From positions 1-9,982 of the forward strand of contig JAFZAM010000012.1 of the NCBI GenBank assembly GCA_017557265.1: a stretch of 9,982 nt of DNA. The letters are read 5' to 3'. How positions within the stretch are numbered: the stretch's first letter is position 1; every line of letters starts with the position of its first letter. The DNA is from Oscillospiraceae bacterium. Its GTDB lineage: Bacteria > Bacillota > Clostridia > Oscillospirales > Oscillospiraceae. The notes beneath the pieces were generated by a model, which was given only the letters and a program-made list of their open reading frames with translations, searched no databases and was not told where the DNA came from. Below, piece by piece: positions 1-6,380 of the stretch. The translations under genes were made by a program, and so were the position numbers.

Positions 1-767
1 ACGCGCAGCCCGGAGAAGAAGCCGAGCAGGCAGACCGACGCGGCGAGGACGGTCAGCGACGTATAGCTGCAGAGCATCCCGCCGTCGAAGGGGAGGCGGC
101 CGTCGAGCAGCTTGAACGCGAGGGTCGCGGCCGTGAAGAGGACGTACCCCGCGAGCGCCTTTATCCCGCGCAGCTTTTCGAGCGCGCAGTACTTGCGGAA
201 GTACGCGCCGAGCAGGTAGAGATACGCGAGCCAGAAGGCCGAGTATCCGCTGCCCGTGCGGAAGGGATCGGAGCCGAATACGAAGGGCAGGACCGTCAGC
301 AGCGCCGTCAGCGCGATAAGAGCGGCGCCCGCGGCCTTCTTCGGGAGCTTTTCGACGCCCGCGTCGAGGAAGGGCATGAAGAAGAACACGCAGAAGTATG
401 ACGAGACGTACCAGTACTGCTGAGTCATGACGGGGAAGACCGCGTTAAGGTACGCCCGCAGACCGACGGAGCCCGGCGCGAGGGCGAGCGCGACGGTCGT
501 TATCAGAAGCGTATAGAAGACGACGCGCAGCCAGAGCAGGACTATGCCGGAGGGGCGAAAGCTCCTGCCCGTCCCGACGTAGCCGGAGATCATGGCGTAG
601 CAGTCGACGGCGCAGAAGGAGGCCGCCTCGAGGGCCCAGCACAGCCCGTAGCGCCACGACGGAGCCGGCACGGCGGCGAGCACGCCGCCCTGCCCGAGGA
701 CGTGGAGCACGACCACCATGAGCATGGAGACCAGGCGAAGCAGATCGACCCCGTGATTTCTCTCCAA
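1..767 (-). CDS. Acyltransferase-3 family membrane protein (partial, 3' end off window)
   Basis: Reading down from position 767, a continuous frame gives 255 codons without a stop and leaves the window at base 1. The N-terminus (LERNHGVDLLRLVSMLMVVV, then LHV) matches the first membrane segment of the acyltransferase-3 / OafA-WecH family. R11 and H22 are separated by ten residues, which is the R-x10-H arrangement typical of that family. The rest is strongly hydrophobic, with several membrane segments. Family members move acyl groups, often acetyl, onto sugars or other surface molecules at the membrane; the acceptor cannot be told from the sequence. I chose the TTG start at 767 because AGGAG lies 8 nt upstream (776-780) and the family motif follows at once. 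A later ATG would cut into the first helix. The gene follows the aquaporin terminator by only about 20 bases, and I see no convincing promoter, so read-through is possible. Confidence 0.8.
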   Translation of the reverse strand, partial: MERNHGVDLLRLVSMLMVVVLHVLGQGGVLAAVPAPSWRYGLCWALEAASFCAVDCYAMISGYVGTGRSFRPSGIVLLWLRVVFYTLLITTVALALAPGSVGLRAYLNAVFPVMTQQYWYVSSYFCVFFFMPFLDAGVEKLPKKAAGAALIALTALLTVLPFVFGSDPFRTGSGYSAFWLAYLYLLGAYFRKYCALEKLRGIKALAGYVLFTAATLAFKLLDGRLPFDGGMLCSYTSLTVLAASVCLLGFFSGLR

Positions 768-788
768 TTCCGACGCTCCTTTCGGGTG

Positions 789-821
789 AAAAAAAGCGCC
801 GCCCGGAATGAGCGGCGCTTT
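789..821 (-). terminator. Intrinsic terminator after the aquaporin gene
   Basis: A perfect 10-bp inverted repeat (aaagcgccgc at 793-802 and gcggcgcttt at 812-821) has a 9-nt loop. Read on the minus strand it ends in a run of seven T (789-795). It begins 9 nt past the aquaporin stop codon, so it is a textbook rho-independent terminator for that gene. The acyltransferase ribosome-binding site begins just beyond it. Confidence 0.93.
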
Positions 822-830
822 CCTTATGAC

Positions 831-1508
831 TTACTTCTTGGCTTTCTTGCCGCCGGCTATGAGCTTGTATACCAGCGCGGCAAGCACGCCGCCGACCAGC
901 GGGGCCACGATGAAGACCCAGAGGTTGGAGAGAGCTTCGCCGCCGGCGAAGAGGGCGGGGCCGAAGCTGCGGGCGGGGTTGACGGAGGTGCCGGTGAAGT
1001 GGATGCCGAAGATGTGCACGAGGGTGAGCGTGAGGCCGATGACGAGGCCGGCGACGGCGCCGTTCTCGACCATGGAGGTCACGCCGAGGATGGCGATGAC
1101 GAAGACGAACGTGAGGGCGACCTCAATGAAGAAGGAGAGGCCGATCTGTCCGTTGAAGAGTCCGTTGGCTCCGAAGCCGCAGTCCCATCCGGCGAAGAGG
1201 CCGAGCAGGGCGGCGCCGGCGGTGGCTCCGGCGAACTGGGCGATGATGTAGCCGATGAAGTCCTTGAAGGACATCTTGCCGGAGACGAGCATCGCGATGG
1301 AGACGGCGGGGTTGATATGGCAGCCGGAGACGTTGCCGATGGAGTACGCCATGGCGACGATGACGAGGCCGAAGGCGAGCGCGGTCAGCAGATAGGCGAC
1401 GTTCGGGTCGGACGTCGAGCAGCCGACGACCGCCGCGGTGCCGCAGGCGAACAGGACGAGCACCAGCGTGCCGATGAATTCCGCTAAATACTTCTTGAAC
1501 GAACTCAT
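831..1508 (-). CDS. Aquaporin, AqpZ-like MIP-family water channel
   Basis: This 225-residue protein has the length and layout of bacterial MIP channels. The two NPA pore motifs are visible: INPAVS at N66-A68 and VNPARS at N177-A179. Aligning by motif to E. coli AqpZ, the four selectivity-filter residues are F46, H165, T174 and R180. These match the AqpZ set F-H-T-R, so a water-selective pore is more likely than a glycerol facilitator. The fold would be six membrane helices with two re-entrant loops. The C-terminus is a short lysine-rich tail (GGKKAKK). The ATG start at 1508 is set by AGGAGGT (1515-1521), 6 nt upstream. I see no promoter of its own between it and the upstream tRNA-Ser, so it may be transcribed from the tRNA promoter through the hairpin at 1534-1559. 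Isoleucine is mostly coded by ATC, unlike in the ABC operon. Confidence 0.95.
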   Translation of the reverse strand: MSSFKKYLAEFIGTLVLVLFACGTAAVVGCSTSDPNVAYLLTALAFGLVIVAMAYSIGNVSGCHINPAVSIAMLVSGKMSFKDFIGYIIAQFAGATAGAALLGLFAGWDCGFGANGLFNGQIGLSFFIEVALTFVFVIAILGVTSMVENGAVAGLVIGLTLTLVHIFGIHFTGTSVNPARSFGPALFAGGEALSNLWVFIVAPLVGGVLAALVYKLIAGGKKAKK

Positions 1509-1533
1509 GGGATTACCTCCTGATTAAATTTTC

Positions 1534-1559
1534 GGCGGGCAGGTGACGCCCTGCCCGCC
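1534..1559 (-). terminator. Perfect hairpin between tRNA-Ser and aquaporin; weak or leaky terminator
   Basis: A perfect 10-bp GC-rich stem (ggcgggcagg / cctgcccgcc) has a 6-nt loop. It begins 4 nt past the CCA end of the tRNA and ends 12 nt before the aquaporin ribosome-binding site. On the minus strand it is followed by GAAAATTTAATC instead of a clean T run. Termination may therefore be partial, or the stem may serve as a processing or stability element. It could still be the tRNA terminator. Confidence 0.6.
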
Positions 1560-1563
1560 ATTA

Positions 1564-1652
1564 TGGCGGAAGCGGTGGGATTCGAACCCACGGTACGTTG
1601 CCGTACACCTGATTTCGAGTCAGGCCCGTTATGACCACTTCGATACGCTTCC
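1564..1652 (-). tRNA. tRNA-Ser(CGA) with encoded CCA
   Basis: Read on the minus strand, an 89-nt cloverleaf folds fully. The acceptor stem GGAAGCG pairs with CGCTTCC. The anticodon stem CCTGA/TCAGG carries the loop CTCGAAA (anticodon CGA, reading UCG). A long variable arm GTACGGCAACGTAC is typical of class II serine tRNAs. The T arm is GTGGG-TTCGAAT-CCCAC. The discriminator is G and the CCA end is encoded. TCG is a common serine codon in GC-rich genomes, which fits this window. Confidence 0.97.
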
Positions 1653-1658
1653 GTATAT

Positions 1659-1672
1659 GGCGCGGCCGCGCC
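1659..1672. repeat. 14-bp perfect GC palindrome in the tRNA leader
   Basis: GGCGCGGCCGCGCC reads the same on both strands. It lies between the predicted tRNA transcription start (about 1674) and the mature tRNA 5' end at 1652, so it would be at the very 5' end of the precursor. It may only reflect local GC richness, or it may matter for start-site behaviour or leader folding. Confidence 0.6.
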
Positions 1673-1680
1673 GTGCCTAT

Positions 1681-1709
1681 AAGATACAACTTCCCGAGCG
1701 ATTTGTCAA
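1681..1709 (-). promoter_or_regulatory. Promoter of tRNA-Ser (and perhaps the aquaporin)
   Basis: On the minus strand a perfect -35 box TTGACA (1704-1709) is separated by exactly 17 bases from TATCTT (1681-1686), a four-of-six match to TATAAT. The expected start near 1674 gives a leader of about 20 nt before the tRNA. Confidence 0.8.
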
Positions 1710-1772
1710 TCCAAAACGGGCGCAAACGCGCCGCGCGGGTCGCTCCGGCGGGCGTATTATTTCATTTTGCCG

Positions 1773-1801
1773 TTGTAATATCCCGTCGAATAAAGTATAC
1801 T
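1773..1801 (+). promoter_or_regulatory. Promoter of the nucleoside ABC transporter operon
   Basis: TTGTAA (1773-1778) and TATACT (1796-1801) are spaced 17 bases apart, with an AT-rich region after the -10 box. Transcription would start near 1808, about 30 nt before the first start codon. The promoter diverges from the tRNA promoter. I see no riboswitch-sized leader. Confidence 0.72.
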
Positions 1802-1839
1802 AATATATTATTGAAGTCTCTGGAATTGGGGGCGATAGG

Positions 1840-3387
1840 TTGGAGCACGAGATCGCGATAAGCCTTGAGGGCATCTGCAAGAGCTTCGGCTCGGTCAAGG
1901 CCAACGACAACATCTCCCTGGAGATCCGCCGGGGGGAGGTCCTCGCGCTGCTCGGCGAAAACGGGAGCGGCAAGACGACGCTGATGAACATCCTCTCGGG
2001 GATATACTACCCCGACGAGGGCCGCATCACCGTAAACGGCGAGGAGGTCACGATACGCTCTCCGAAGGAGGCGTTCGAGCTCGGCATCGGCATGATCCAC
2101 CAGCACTACAAGCTCGTCGAGGTGCTCACGGCCGCCGAGAACATAACGCTCGGCCTGAAGGGCGGGCTGACGGTAAAGCGCCGCGAGCTCGTTCAGGAGA
2201 TACGCGAGCTGACCGAGAAATACGGCTTCGAGCTCGACCCGACGAAGAAGATATACGACATGTCCGTCTCCGAAAAGCAGACCGTCGAGATAATCAAGGT
2301 CCTCTACAGGGGCGCGGACATCCTCATCCTCGACGAGCCGACCGCCGTCCTCACCCCGCAGGAGACGGAAAAGCTCTTCGCCATTCTCCATAACATGCGC
2401 GACGACGGCAAGGCCATCGTCATCATCACCCATAAGCTAAACGAGGTCATGAGCGTCTCCGACCGCGTCGCGATACTGCGCAAGGGCGAGGCCGTCGCGA
2501 CCGTAACGACCTCCGAGACCGACGCCCAGACGCTGACCGACCTCATGGTCGGGCGCAAGGTGAGCCTCGAGATAGAGCGGCCGGAGGTCGACTTCGAGCA
2601 GACGGACTTCCTCAAGGTCGTCGACCTTACGTGCATAGGCGCGGAGGGGCACAAGGCTCTCGACTCCGTCTCCTTTACGCTTCGTTCCGGCGAGATAATG
2701 GGCGTCGCGGGCATAGCCGGAAGCGGCCAGCGCGAGCTCTGCGAGGCCATAGCGGGCCTCTACCCCGTGCAGGGCGGCGCGATACTCTGCCGCAGCGAGA
2801 CCTCGAACGGCGAGGTCCGCGAGAACATCGTCGGCATGAGCCCGACCGAGATAATCAAGAAGGGCGTCGCGATGGCGTTCGTCCCCGAGGACAGGCTCGG
2901 CATGGGCCTCGTCGCCTCGATGGATATGATAGACAACATGATGCTCAAGAGCTACAAGCGCGGGAAGGGCCCCTTCGTCGACCGCAAGTCCCCGCGCGCC
3001 ATGGCCGAGCAGATAAAGGACGAGCTCGAGGTCATGACGCCGCGCGTGACGATGCCGGTGCGCCGGCTCTCCGGCGGCAACGTCCAGAAGGTGCTCGTCG
3101 GGCGCGAGATAGCCTCCAGCCCGAAGGTGCTCGTCGTGGCGTACCCCGTCCGCGGGCTCGACATAAACTCCTCCTACACGATATACGACCTGCTCAATCA
3201 GCAGAAGAAAAAGGGCGTCGCCGTCATGTTCATCGGCGAGGACCTCGACGTGCTGATGGCTCTGTGCGACAGGATAATGGTCCTCTGCGGCGGCCGCGTC
3301 GCGGGCATAGTCGACCCGCGCAAGGTCACGAAGGACGAGATAGGCCTCATGATGGCCGGCGAGAGGAGGGACGAGGAAGTTGGATAA
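1840..3387 (+). CDS. BMP/Nup-type nucleoside ABC transporter, double-domain ATPase
   Basis: This 515-residue protein has two fused ABC ATPase domains, the layout of NupO/YufO and sugar CUT2 ATPases. It would power nucleoside import through the two permeases encoded downstream. Domain 1 is complete: Walker A GENGSGKT at 39-46, Q-loop Q88, signature MSVSEKQ at 141-147 (serine where LSGGQ has glycine, as in MglA-like proteins), Walker B ILILDEP at 161-167 with catalytic E166, and H198. Domain 2 (about 255-505) has GIAGSGQRE at 291-299 in place of a true Walker A, a good signature LSGGNVQ at 410-416, and VAYPVRGLD at 433-441 in place of the usual AQPTRGLD. Site 2 therefore probably binds or hydrolyses ATP poorly, which is common in this family. 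The start is TTG at 1840; GGGGG (1828-1832) 7 nt upstream is the likely ribosome-binding site. The gene overlaps the next one by 8 nt. ATA isoleucine codons are frequent. A sugar substrate is the alternative, but the BMP lipoprotein nearby argues for nucleosides. Confidence 0.93.
   Translation: MEHEIAISLEGICKSFGSVKANDNISLEIRRGEVLALLGENGSGKTTLMNILSGIYYPDEGRITVNGEEVTIRSPKEAFELGIGMIHQHYKLVEVLTAAENITLGLKGGLTVKRRELVQEIRELTEKYGFELDPTKKIYDMSVSEKQTVEIIKVLYRGADILILDEPTAVLTPQETEKLFAILHNMRDDGKAIVIITHKLNEVMSVSDRVAILRKGEAVATVTTSETDAQTLTDLMVGRKVSLEIERPEVDFEQTDFLKVVDLTCIGAEGHKALDSVSFTLRSGEIMGVAGIAGSGQRELCEAIAGLYPVQGGAILCRSETSNGEVRENIVGMSPTEIIKKGVAMAFVPEDRLGMGLVASMDMIDNMMLKSYKRGKGPFVDRKSPRAMAEQIKDELEVMTPRVTMPVRRLSGGNVQKVLVGREIASSPKVLVVAYPVRGLDINSSYTIYDLLNQQKKKGVAVMFIGEDLDVLMALCDRIMVLCGGRVAGIVDPRKVTKDEIGLMMAGERRDEEVG
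3364..3382 (+). promoter_or_regulatory. Ribosome-binding site fixing the TTG start of permease 1
   Basis: AGGAGGG (3364-3370) lies 9 nt before TTG at 3380-3382, inside the end of the ATPase gene. The next ATG in frame (3416) has no comparable site, so the TTG is preferred. Confidence 0.7.
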
Positions 3388-4498
3388 GGCTTACAAGCAC
3401 CACGAGGAGCCCCTCATGAGGATAACCGCGAGATCGGACATGCCCGCGGGCCGCGCGTGGATCATCCGCGTGCTCGCCATCGTGTTCGCGCTCGTCGTCG
3501 GCGGTCTGGTCATCCTTTCCCTCGGGCACAACCCCTTCTCCGTCTACGCCGACATGGTCCGCGGCTCGCTCGCGACGAGGACGGCCCGCATCGAGACGGT
3601 CAAGATAGCCGTCCCGCTGCTCGGCGCCGCGCTCGCGATAACGCCCGCGTTTAAAATGAAGTTCTGGAACATCGGCGCCGAGGGCCAGATAATGGCCGGC
3701 GCGATCGCCGCCTCCTACTTCGCGCTCTACTGGTACAAGGTCCTGCCCGGCCCGCTGCTCATCCTCGTCATGCTCGTCGCCGGCGCGGTCGCGGGCGGCA
3801 TCTGGGGCGTAATCCCCGCCATCTTCAAGGCCAAGTGGGGCGTCAACGAGACGCTCTTTACGCTGATGTTCAACTACATAATCATCGGCTTTGAGAAGTA
3901 CCTGCAGAACGGTCCCTGGATAAAGGAGGGGACGACGTACCCGAAGATAGACATGTTCAACCAGGCCGCGCGCCTGCCGAAGGTGCTCGGCGTGCACGTC
4001 GGCTGGATAGCCGTCCTCGTGCTGACGGTGCTGATGTTCTTCTATCTCAAGTACACCAAGCAGGGCTACGAGATATCCGTCGTCGGCGAGAGCGTGCGCA
4101 CGGCGCAGTACGCGGGCATGAACGTCAAAAAGGTCATCATCAGGACGATGATAATCTCCGGCGTCATCTCCGGCATCGTCGGCTTCCTTATCGTCTCCGG
4201 CGCGGACTACACGCTCAACGAGAACACCTCCGGCGGCATCGGCTTCACGGCCATCTCCGTCGCGTGGCTCGCGCGGCTCAATCCCTTCGTCATGGTCTTC
4301 ATATCGGCGTTTCTCGCGATACTCTCGAAGGGCTCGAACACGATACAGACCGACTTCAAGATCCCGGCCTCGGCCGCGAGCGTCCTGACGGGCATAATAC
4401 TGCTGTGCATGCTAGGCGGCGAGTTCTTCGTAAACTACAAGCTCATCTTCCGCCATAAAAAGCACGCCGAGCTCCCGAAAGGGGGTGAGGAGGCGTGA
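3380..4498 (+). CDS. Nucleoside ABC transporter permease 1 (NupP/YufP-like)
   Basis: A 372-residue multi-pass membrane protein of the BPD_transp_2 permease family. It is one half of the membrane channel for nucleoside import, partnered with permease 2 and the ATPase. The family hallmark WNIGAEGQIMAG is at 96-107. The segment IPAIFKAKWGVNETLFTLM begins near 145 and ends in the TLMFNYI element, which fits the ATPase-contacting cytoplasmic loop of this family. The first membrane helix is about 28-48, followed by an extracellular segment. The C-terminus is short and basic (KLIFRHKKHAELPKGGEEA). The TTG start overlaps the ATPase stop by 8 nt and the stop overlaps the next start by 4 nt, so translation is probably coupled. 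The length is normal for first permeases of this family. The specificity is inferred from the neighbours. Confidence 0.93.
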   Translation: MDKAYKHHEEPLMRITARSDMPAGRAWIIRVLAIVFALVVGGLVILSLGHNPFSVYADMVRGSLATRTARIETVKIAVPLLGAALAITPAFKMKFWNIGAEGQIMAGAIAASYFALYWYKVLPGPLLILVMLVAGAVAGGIWGVIPAIFKAKWGVNETLFTLMFNYIIIGFEKYLQNGPWIKEGTTYPKIDMFNQAARLPKVLGVHVGWIAVLVLTVLMFFYLKYTKQGYEISVVGESVRTAQYAGMNVKKVIIRTMIISGVISGIVGFLIVSGADYTLNENTSGGIGFTAISVAWLARLNPFVMVFISAFLAILSKGSNTIQTDFKIPASAASVLTGIILLCMLGGEFFVNYKLIFRHKKHAELPKGGEEA

Positions 4499-5475
4499 CC
4501 ACGATCATCAACTTCCTCTGCGCGGCCGTTCTCGCGGGGACGCCCTTCCTCTTCGGCACGGTGGGCGAGATAATAACGGAGCGCTCCGGCAACCTCAACC
4601 TCGGCGTCGAGGGCATGATGTTCATGGGCGGCGTCGCCGGCATAGCGGGCGCCTACTTCTACGAGCAGTCGACGGCAAATCCCATAGGCTGGGTCGCCGC
4701 GATCATCGCCGTCGTTTGCGCCTTCGTGTGCGCGGCGCTCGGCGCGCTCGTATACAGCTTCCTGACCGTCACCCTCCGCGCCAACCAGAACGTCACCGGC
4801 CTCTCGCTGACCATCTTCGGCACGGGCTTCGGCAACTTCTTCGGCGAGGTCCTCGGCAACAAGGCCGGCGGCTACGTCGTCGTGACGAGCCAGACCAAGG
4901 AGGCCTTCAGCGTCGGCATACCGGGGCTTTCGAACATCCCCGTCGTCGGCAAGCTCCTTTTCTCGTATAACTTCCTCGTCTACCTCGGCATCCTCATCGC
5001 CGTCCTCGCGGCGATATACTTCTCCAAGACGCGCAGCGGCCTTAATCTCCGCGCCGTGGGCGAGAGCCCCGCGACGGCGGACGCCGCCGGCATCAACGTC
5101 ACGAAGATGAAGTACCTCGCGACCTGCATCGGCGGCGGTATATGCGGCATAGGCGGCATGTATATCGTCATGGTGACGTGCTCCGGCGTCTGGGTCCACA
5201 ACTGCGTCAACGGCTACGGCTGGATCGCCGTCGCGCTCGTCATCTTCGCGACGTGGAGCCCGCGGCGCGCGCTGCTCGGCTCGTTCGTCTTCGGCGGCCT
5301 CTCCGTCCTGCGCTACTACCTGCACCTCGGCCTGAACATGGCCCAGTCGCAGATGTACGACGTCCTGCCCTACATAGTGACGGTCATCGTCCTCATCGTG
5401 ACGGGCATACGCCAGTCCAGAGAGCACGCGCAGCCCGCCTCCTGCGGCGTCAACTACTTCCGCGAAGAGCGGTAA
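4495..5475 (+). CDS. Nucleoside ABC transporter permease 2 (NupQ/YufQ-like)
   Basis: A 326-residue multi-pass permease of the BPD_transp_2 family and the second half of the import channel. The conserved SGNLNLGVEGMM is at 31-42, where this family carries RAGVLNLGVEGMM-like sequence. It is shorter than permease 1 because it lacks the long N-terminal extension, the usual difference between the two partners. The end is hydrophilic (QPASCGVNYFREER). The GTG start at 4495 overlaps the previous stop as GTGA. Purine-rich sequence GGGGGTGAGGAGG (4481-4493) lies just ahead, although its best AGGAGG core is only 1 nt from the start. No other start keeps the family N-terminus intact. It is the last gene of the operon and is followed within 15 bases by a strong hairpin. 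Confidence 0.93.
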   Translation: MTTIINFLCAAVLAGTPFLFGTVGEIITERSGNLNLGVEGMMFMGGVAGIAGAYFYEQSTANPIGWVAAIIAVVCAFVCAALGALVYSFLTVTLRANQNVTGLSLTIFGTGFGNFFGEVLGNKAGGYVVVTSQTKEAFSVGIPGLSNIPVVGKLLFSYNFLVYLGILIAVLAAIYFSKTRSGLNLRAVGESPATADAAGINVTKMKYLATCIGGGICGIGGMYIVMVTCSGVWVHNCVNGYGWIAVALVIFATWSPRRALLGSFVFGGLSVLRYYLHLGLNMAQSQMYDVLPYIVTVIVLIVTGIRQSREHAQPASCGVNYFREER

Positions 5476-5481
5476 AAACGG

Positions 5482-5518
5482 AAAAAGGCGGCGGTCCCCG
5501 TCCGGGGGCCGCCGCTTT
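5482..5518. terminator. Bidirectional intrinsic terminator between convergent operons
   Basis: A 12-bp stem with one G-T wobble (5488-5499 pairs with 5504-5515) and a GTCC loop is flanked by AAAAA on the left and TTT on the right. For the minus strand it gives a run TTTTTCCGTTTTT after the stem, which is strong. For the plus strand the T run is short (TTTGCGTT). It lies 6 nt past the permease 2 stop and 12 nt past the small membrane protein stop on the other strand, so it serves both operons. Confidence 0.9.
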
Positions 5519-5530
5519 GCGTTATTCGCA

Positions 5531-5734
5531 TTACGCGCCGTAGATCCACCTTTCAATGACGTTCGTCTCCAGAAGGATGAGAAAAACTATCATCAAGACG
5601 AAGACGACGCCGATGATCAATAAGAGCTTCCAGGTCTTCATGGCCTTGCCGGGGTGCTCGTTCGCTCTCGACATAACGTGAGCGTTCATGGCCTCCTGCT
5701 GACGCTTTACGGCGTCCCAATCGACTCCCGCCAC
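5531..5734 (-). CDS. Small single-pass membrane protein, 67 residues, unknown function
   Basis: I do not recognise a family. The protein has a charged, probably helical N-terminal part (VDWDAVKRQQEAMNAHVMSR, about 4-23), a basic stretch near HPGKAMKTWK (27-36), then one strongly hydrophobic segment of about 20 residues (37-57), and a short tail ending ERWIYGA. By the positive-inside rule the N-terminus should be cytoplasmic. The start is GTG at 5734, supported by a perfect AGGAGG (5742-5747) 7 nt upstream. It is the last gene after xpt, 67 bases downstream, with no promoter seen in the gap, so it is probably in the same transcript. It may be a small membrane partner or regulator, but nothing in the sequence shows that. 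The good ribosome-binding site, clean hydrophobic segment and following terminator make it a real gene. Confidence 0.78.
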   Translation of the reverse strand: MAGVDWDAVKRQQEAMNAHVMSRANEHPGKAMKTWKLLLIIGVVFVLMIVFLILLETNVIERWIYGA

Positions 5735-5801
5735 AAGATCGCCTCCTTTTGAACGTTGACGTTTCCGTCAGTCTGCCTGTTCCTTCTTTTGGAAGATATT
5801 A

Positions 5802-6380
5802 TCACTCGTCGGGCAGAAAGTCAATACTTCCGTCGTCTTCGAGCTTGACGCGGGCGAGAGAGTGGAGATCGTACCCCGCGGCGCGGAGCTTCTCCCCGCC
5901 GCCCTGAAAAGCCTTCTCGATGGCTATGCCTATGCCGACGACCTTCGCGCCGGCCTGCTCGACTATGCTTATAAGCCCGAAGGACGCCTCGCCGGTGGCG
6001 AGGAAGTCGTCAATGATGAGGACGCGGTCGGTCGGGGCTATGTAGCGCTTCGAGACGATGACGTCGCTCGTCCCGCCGTGCGTGAAGGAGACGACGGAGG
6101 CGTGCAGCAGGTCGGGATCGAGGTTTTTCGTCTTCGACTTTTTTGCGAAGACCATCGGGATCCCGAGCGAGAGCGACGCCGTCATGGCGAGGGCGATGCC
6201 GCTGGCCTCGATGGTGAGGATGAGCGTCGGCTCCGCGGACTCGAAGAGGCGCTTGAACTCCGCGCCTATCTCGCGGTAGAGCTCATAGTCGAGGCGGTGA
6301 TTGAGGAATCCGTCGACCTTGAGTATGCCGCCGGGGCGCGTCTCGCCGCGCTCGCGTATCATTCTTTCGAGAAGCTCCAT
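5802..6380 (-). CDS. xpt: Xanthine phosphoribosyltransferase
   Basis: This 192-residue cytoplasmic enzyme transfers ribose 5-phosphate from PRPP to xanthine, giving XMP for purine salvage. The sequence follows B. subtilis Xpt nearly end to end. KVDGFLNHRLD (21-31) corresponds to the Xpt N-terminal motif KVDSFLNHQ. LTIEASGIALA (55-65) is the conserved TIE-SGIA element. The PRPP-binding signature VLIIDDFLATGEA is at 120-132. GIGIAIEKAFQ (149-159) and SLARV (174-178) also match. Length is normal and nothing essential appears missing. The ATG shares its A with the TGA of the upstream ParB/BMP fusion gene (TGATG), with a modest GGAAG ahead, so translation is probably coupled. Its place between a BMP-domain protein and a BMP transporter fits a purine uptake and salvage locus. 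I see no purine riboswitch ahead of it or of its operon. Confidence 0.95.
   Translation of the reverse strand: MELLERMIRERGETRPGGILKVDGFLNHRLDYELYREIGAEFKRLFESAEPTLILTIEASGIALAMTASLSLGIPMVFAKKSKTKNLDPDLLHASVVSFTHGGTSDVIVSKRYIAPTDRVLIIDDFLATGEASFGLISIVEQAGAKVVGIGIAIEKAFQGGGEKLRAAGYDLHSLARVKLEDDGSIDFLPDE

Noticed and set aside
702..1487. 261-codon plus-strand open frame opposite the aquaporin
   Set aside because: Glu/Asp/Gly-rich product antisense to both NPA motifs and crossing the aquaporin terminator.
4435..5556. 373-codon minus-strand open frame opposite permease 2
   Set aside because: Highly charged product without a domain; antisense to a permease with clear family motifs and spanning the bidirectional terminator.
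5757..5770. TGACG-GAAA-CGTCA mini-hairpin between xpt and the small membrane protein gene
   Set aside because: A stem of only 5 bp with no T run; too weak to call a terminator or regulatory element.
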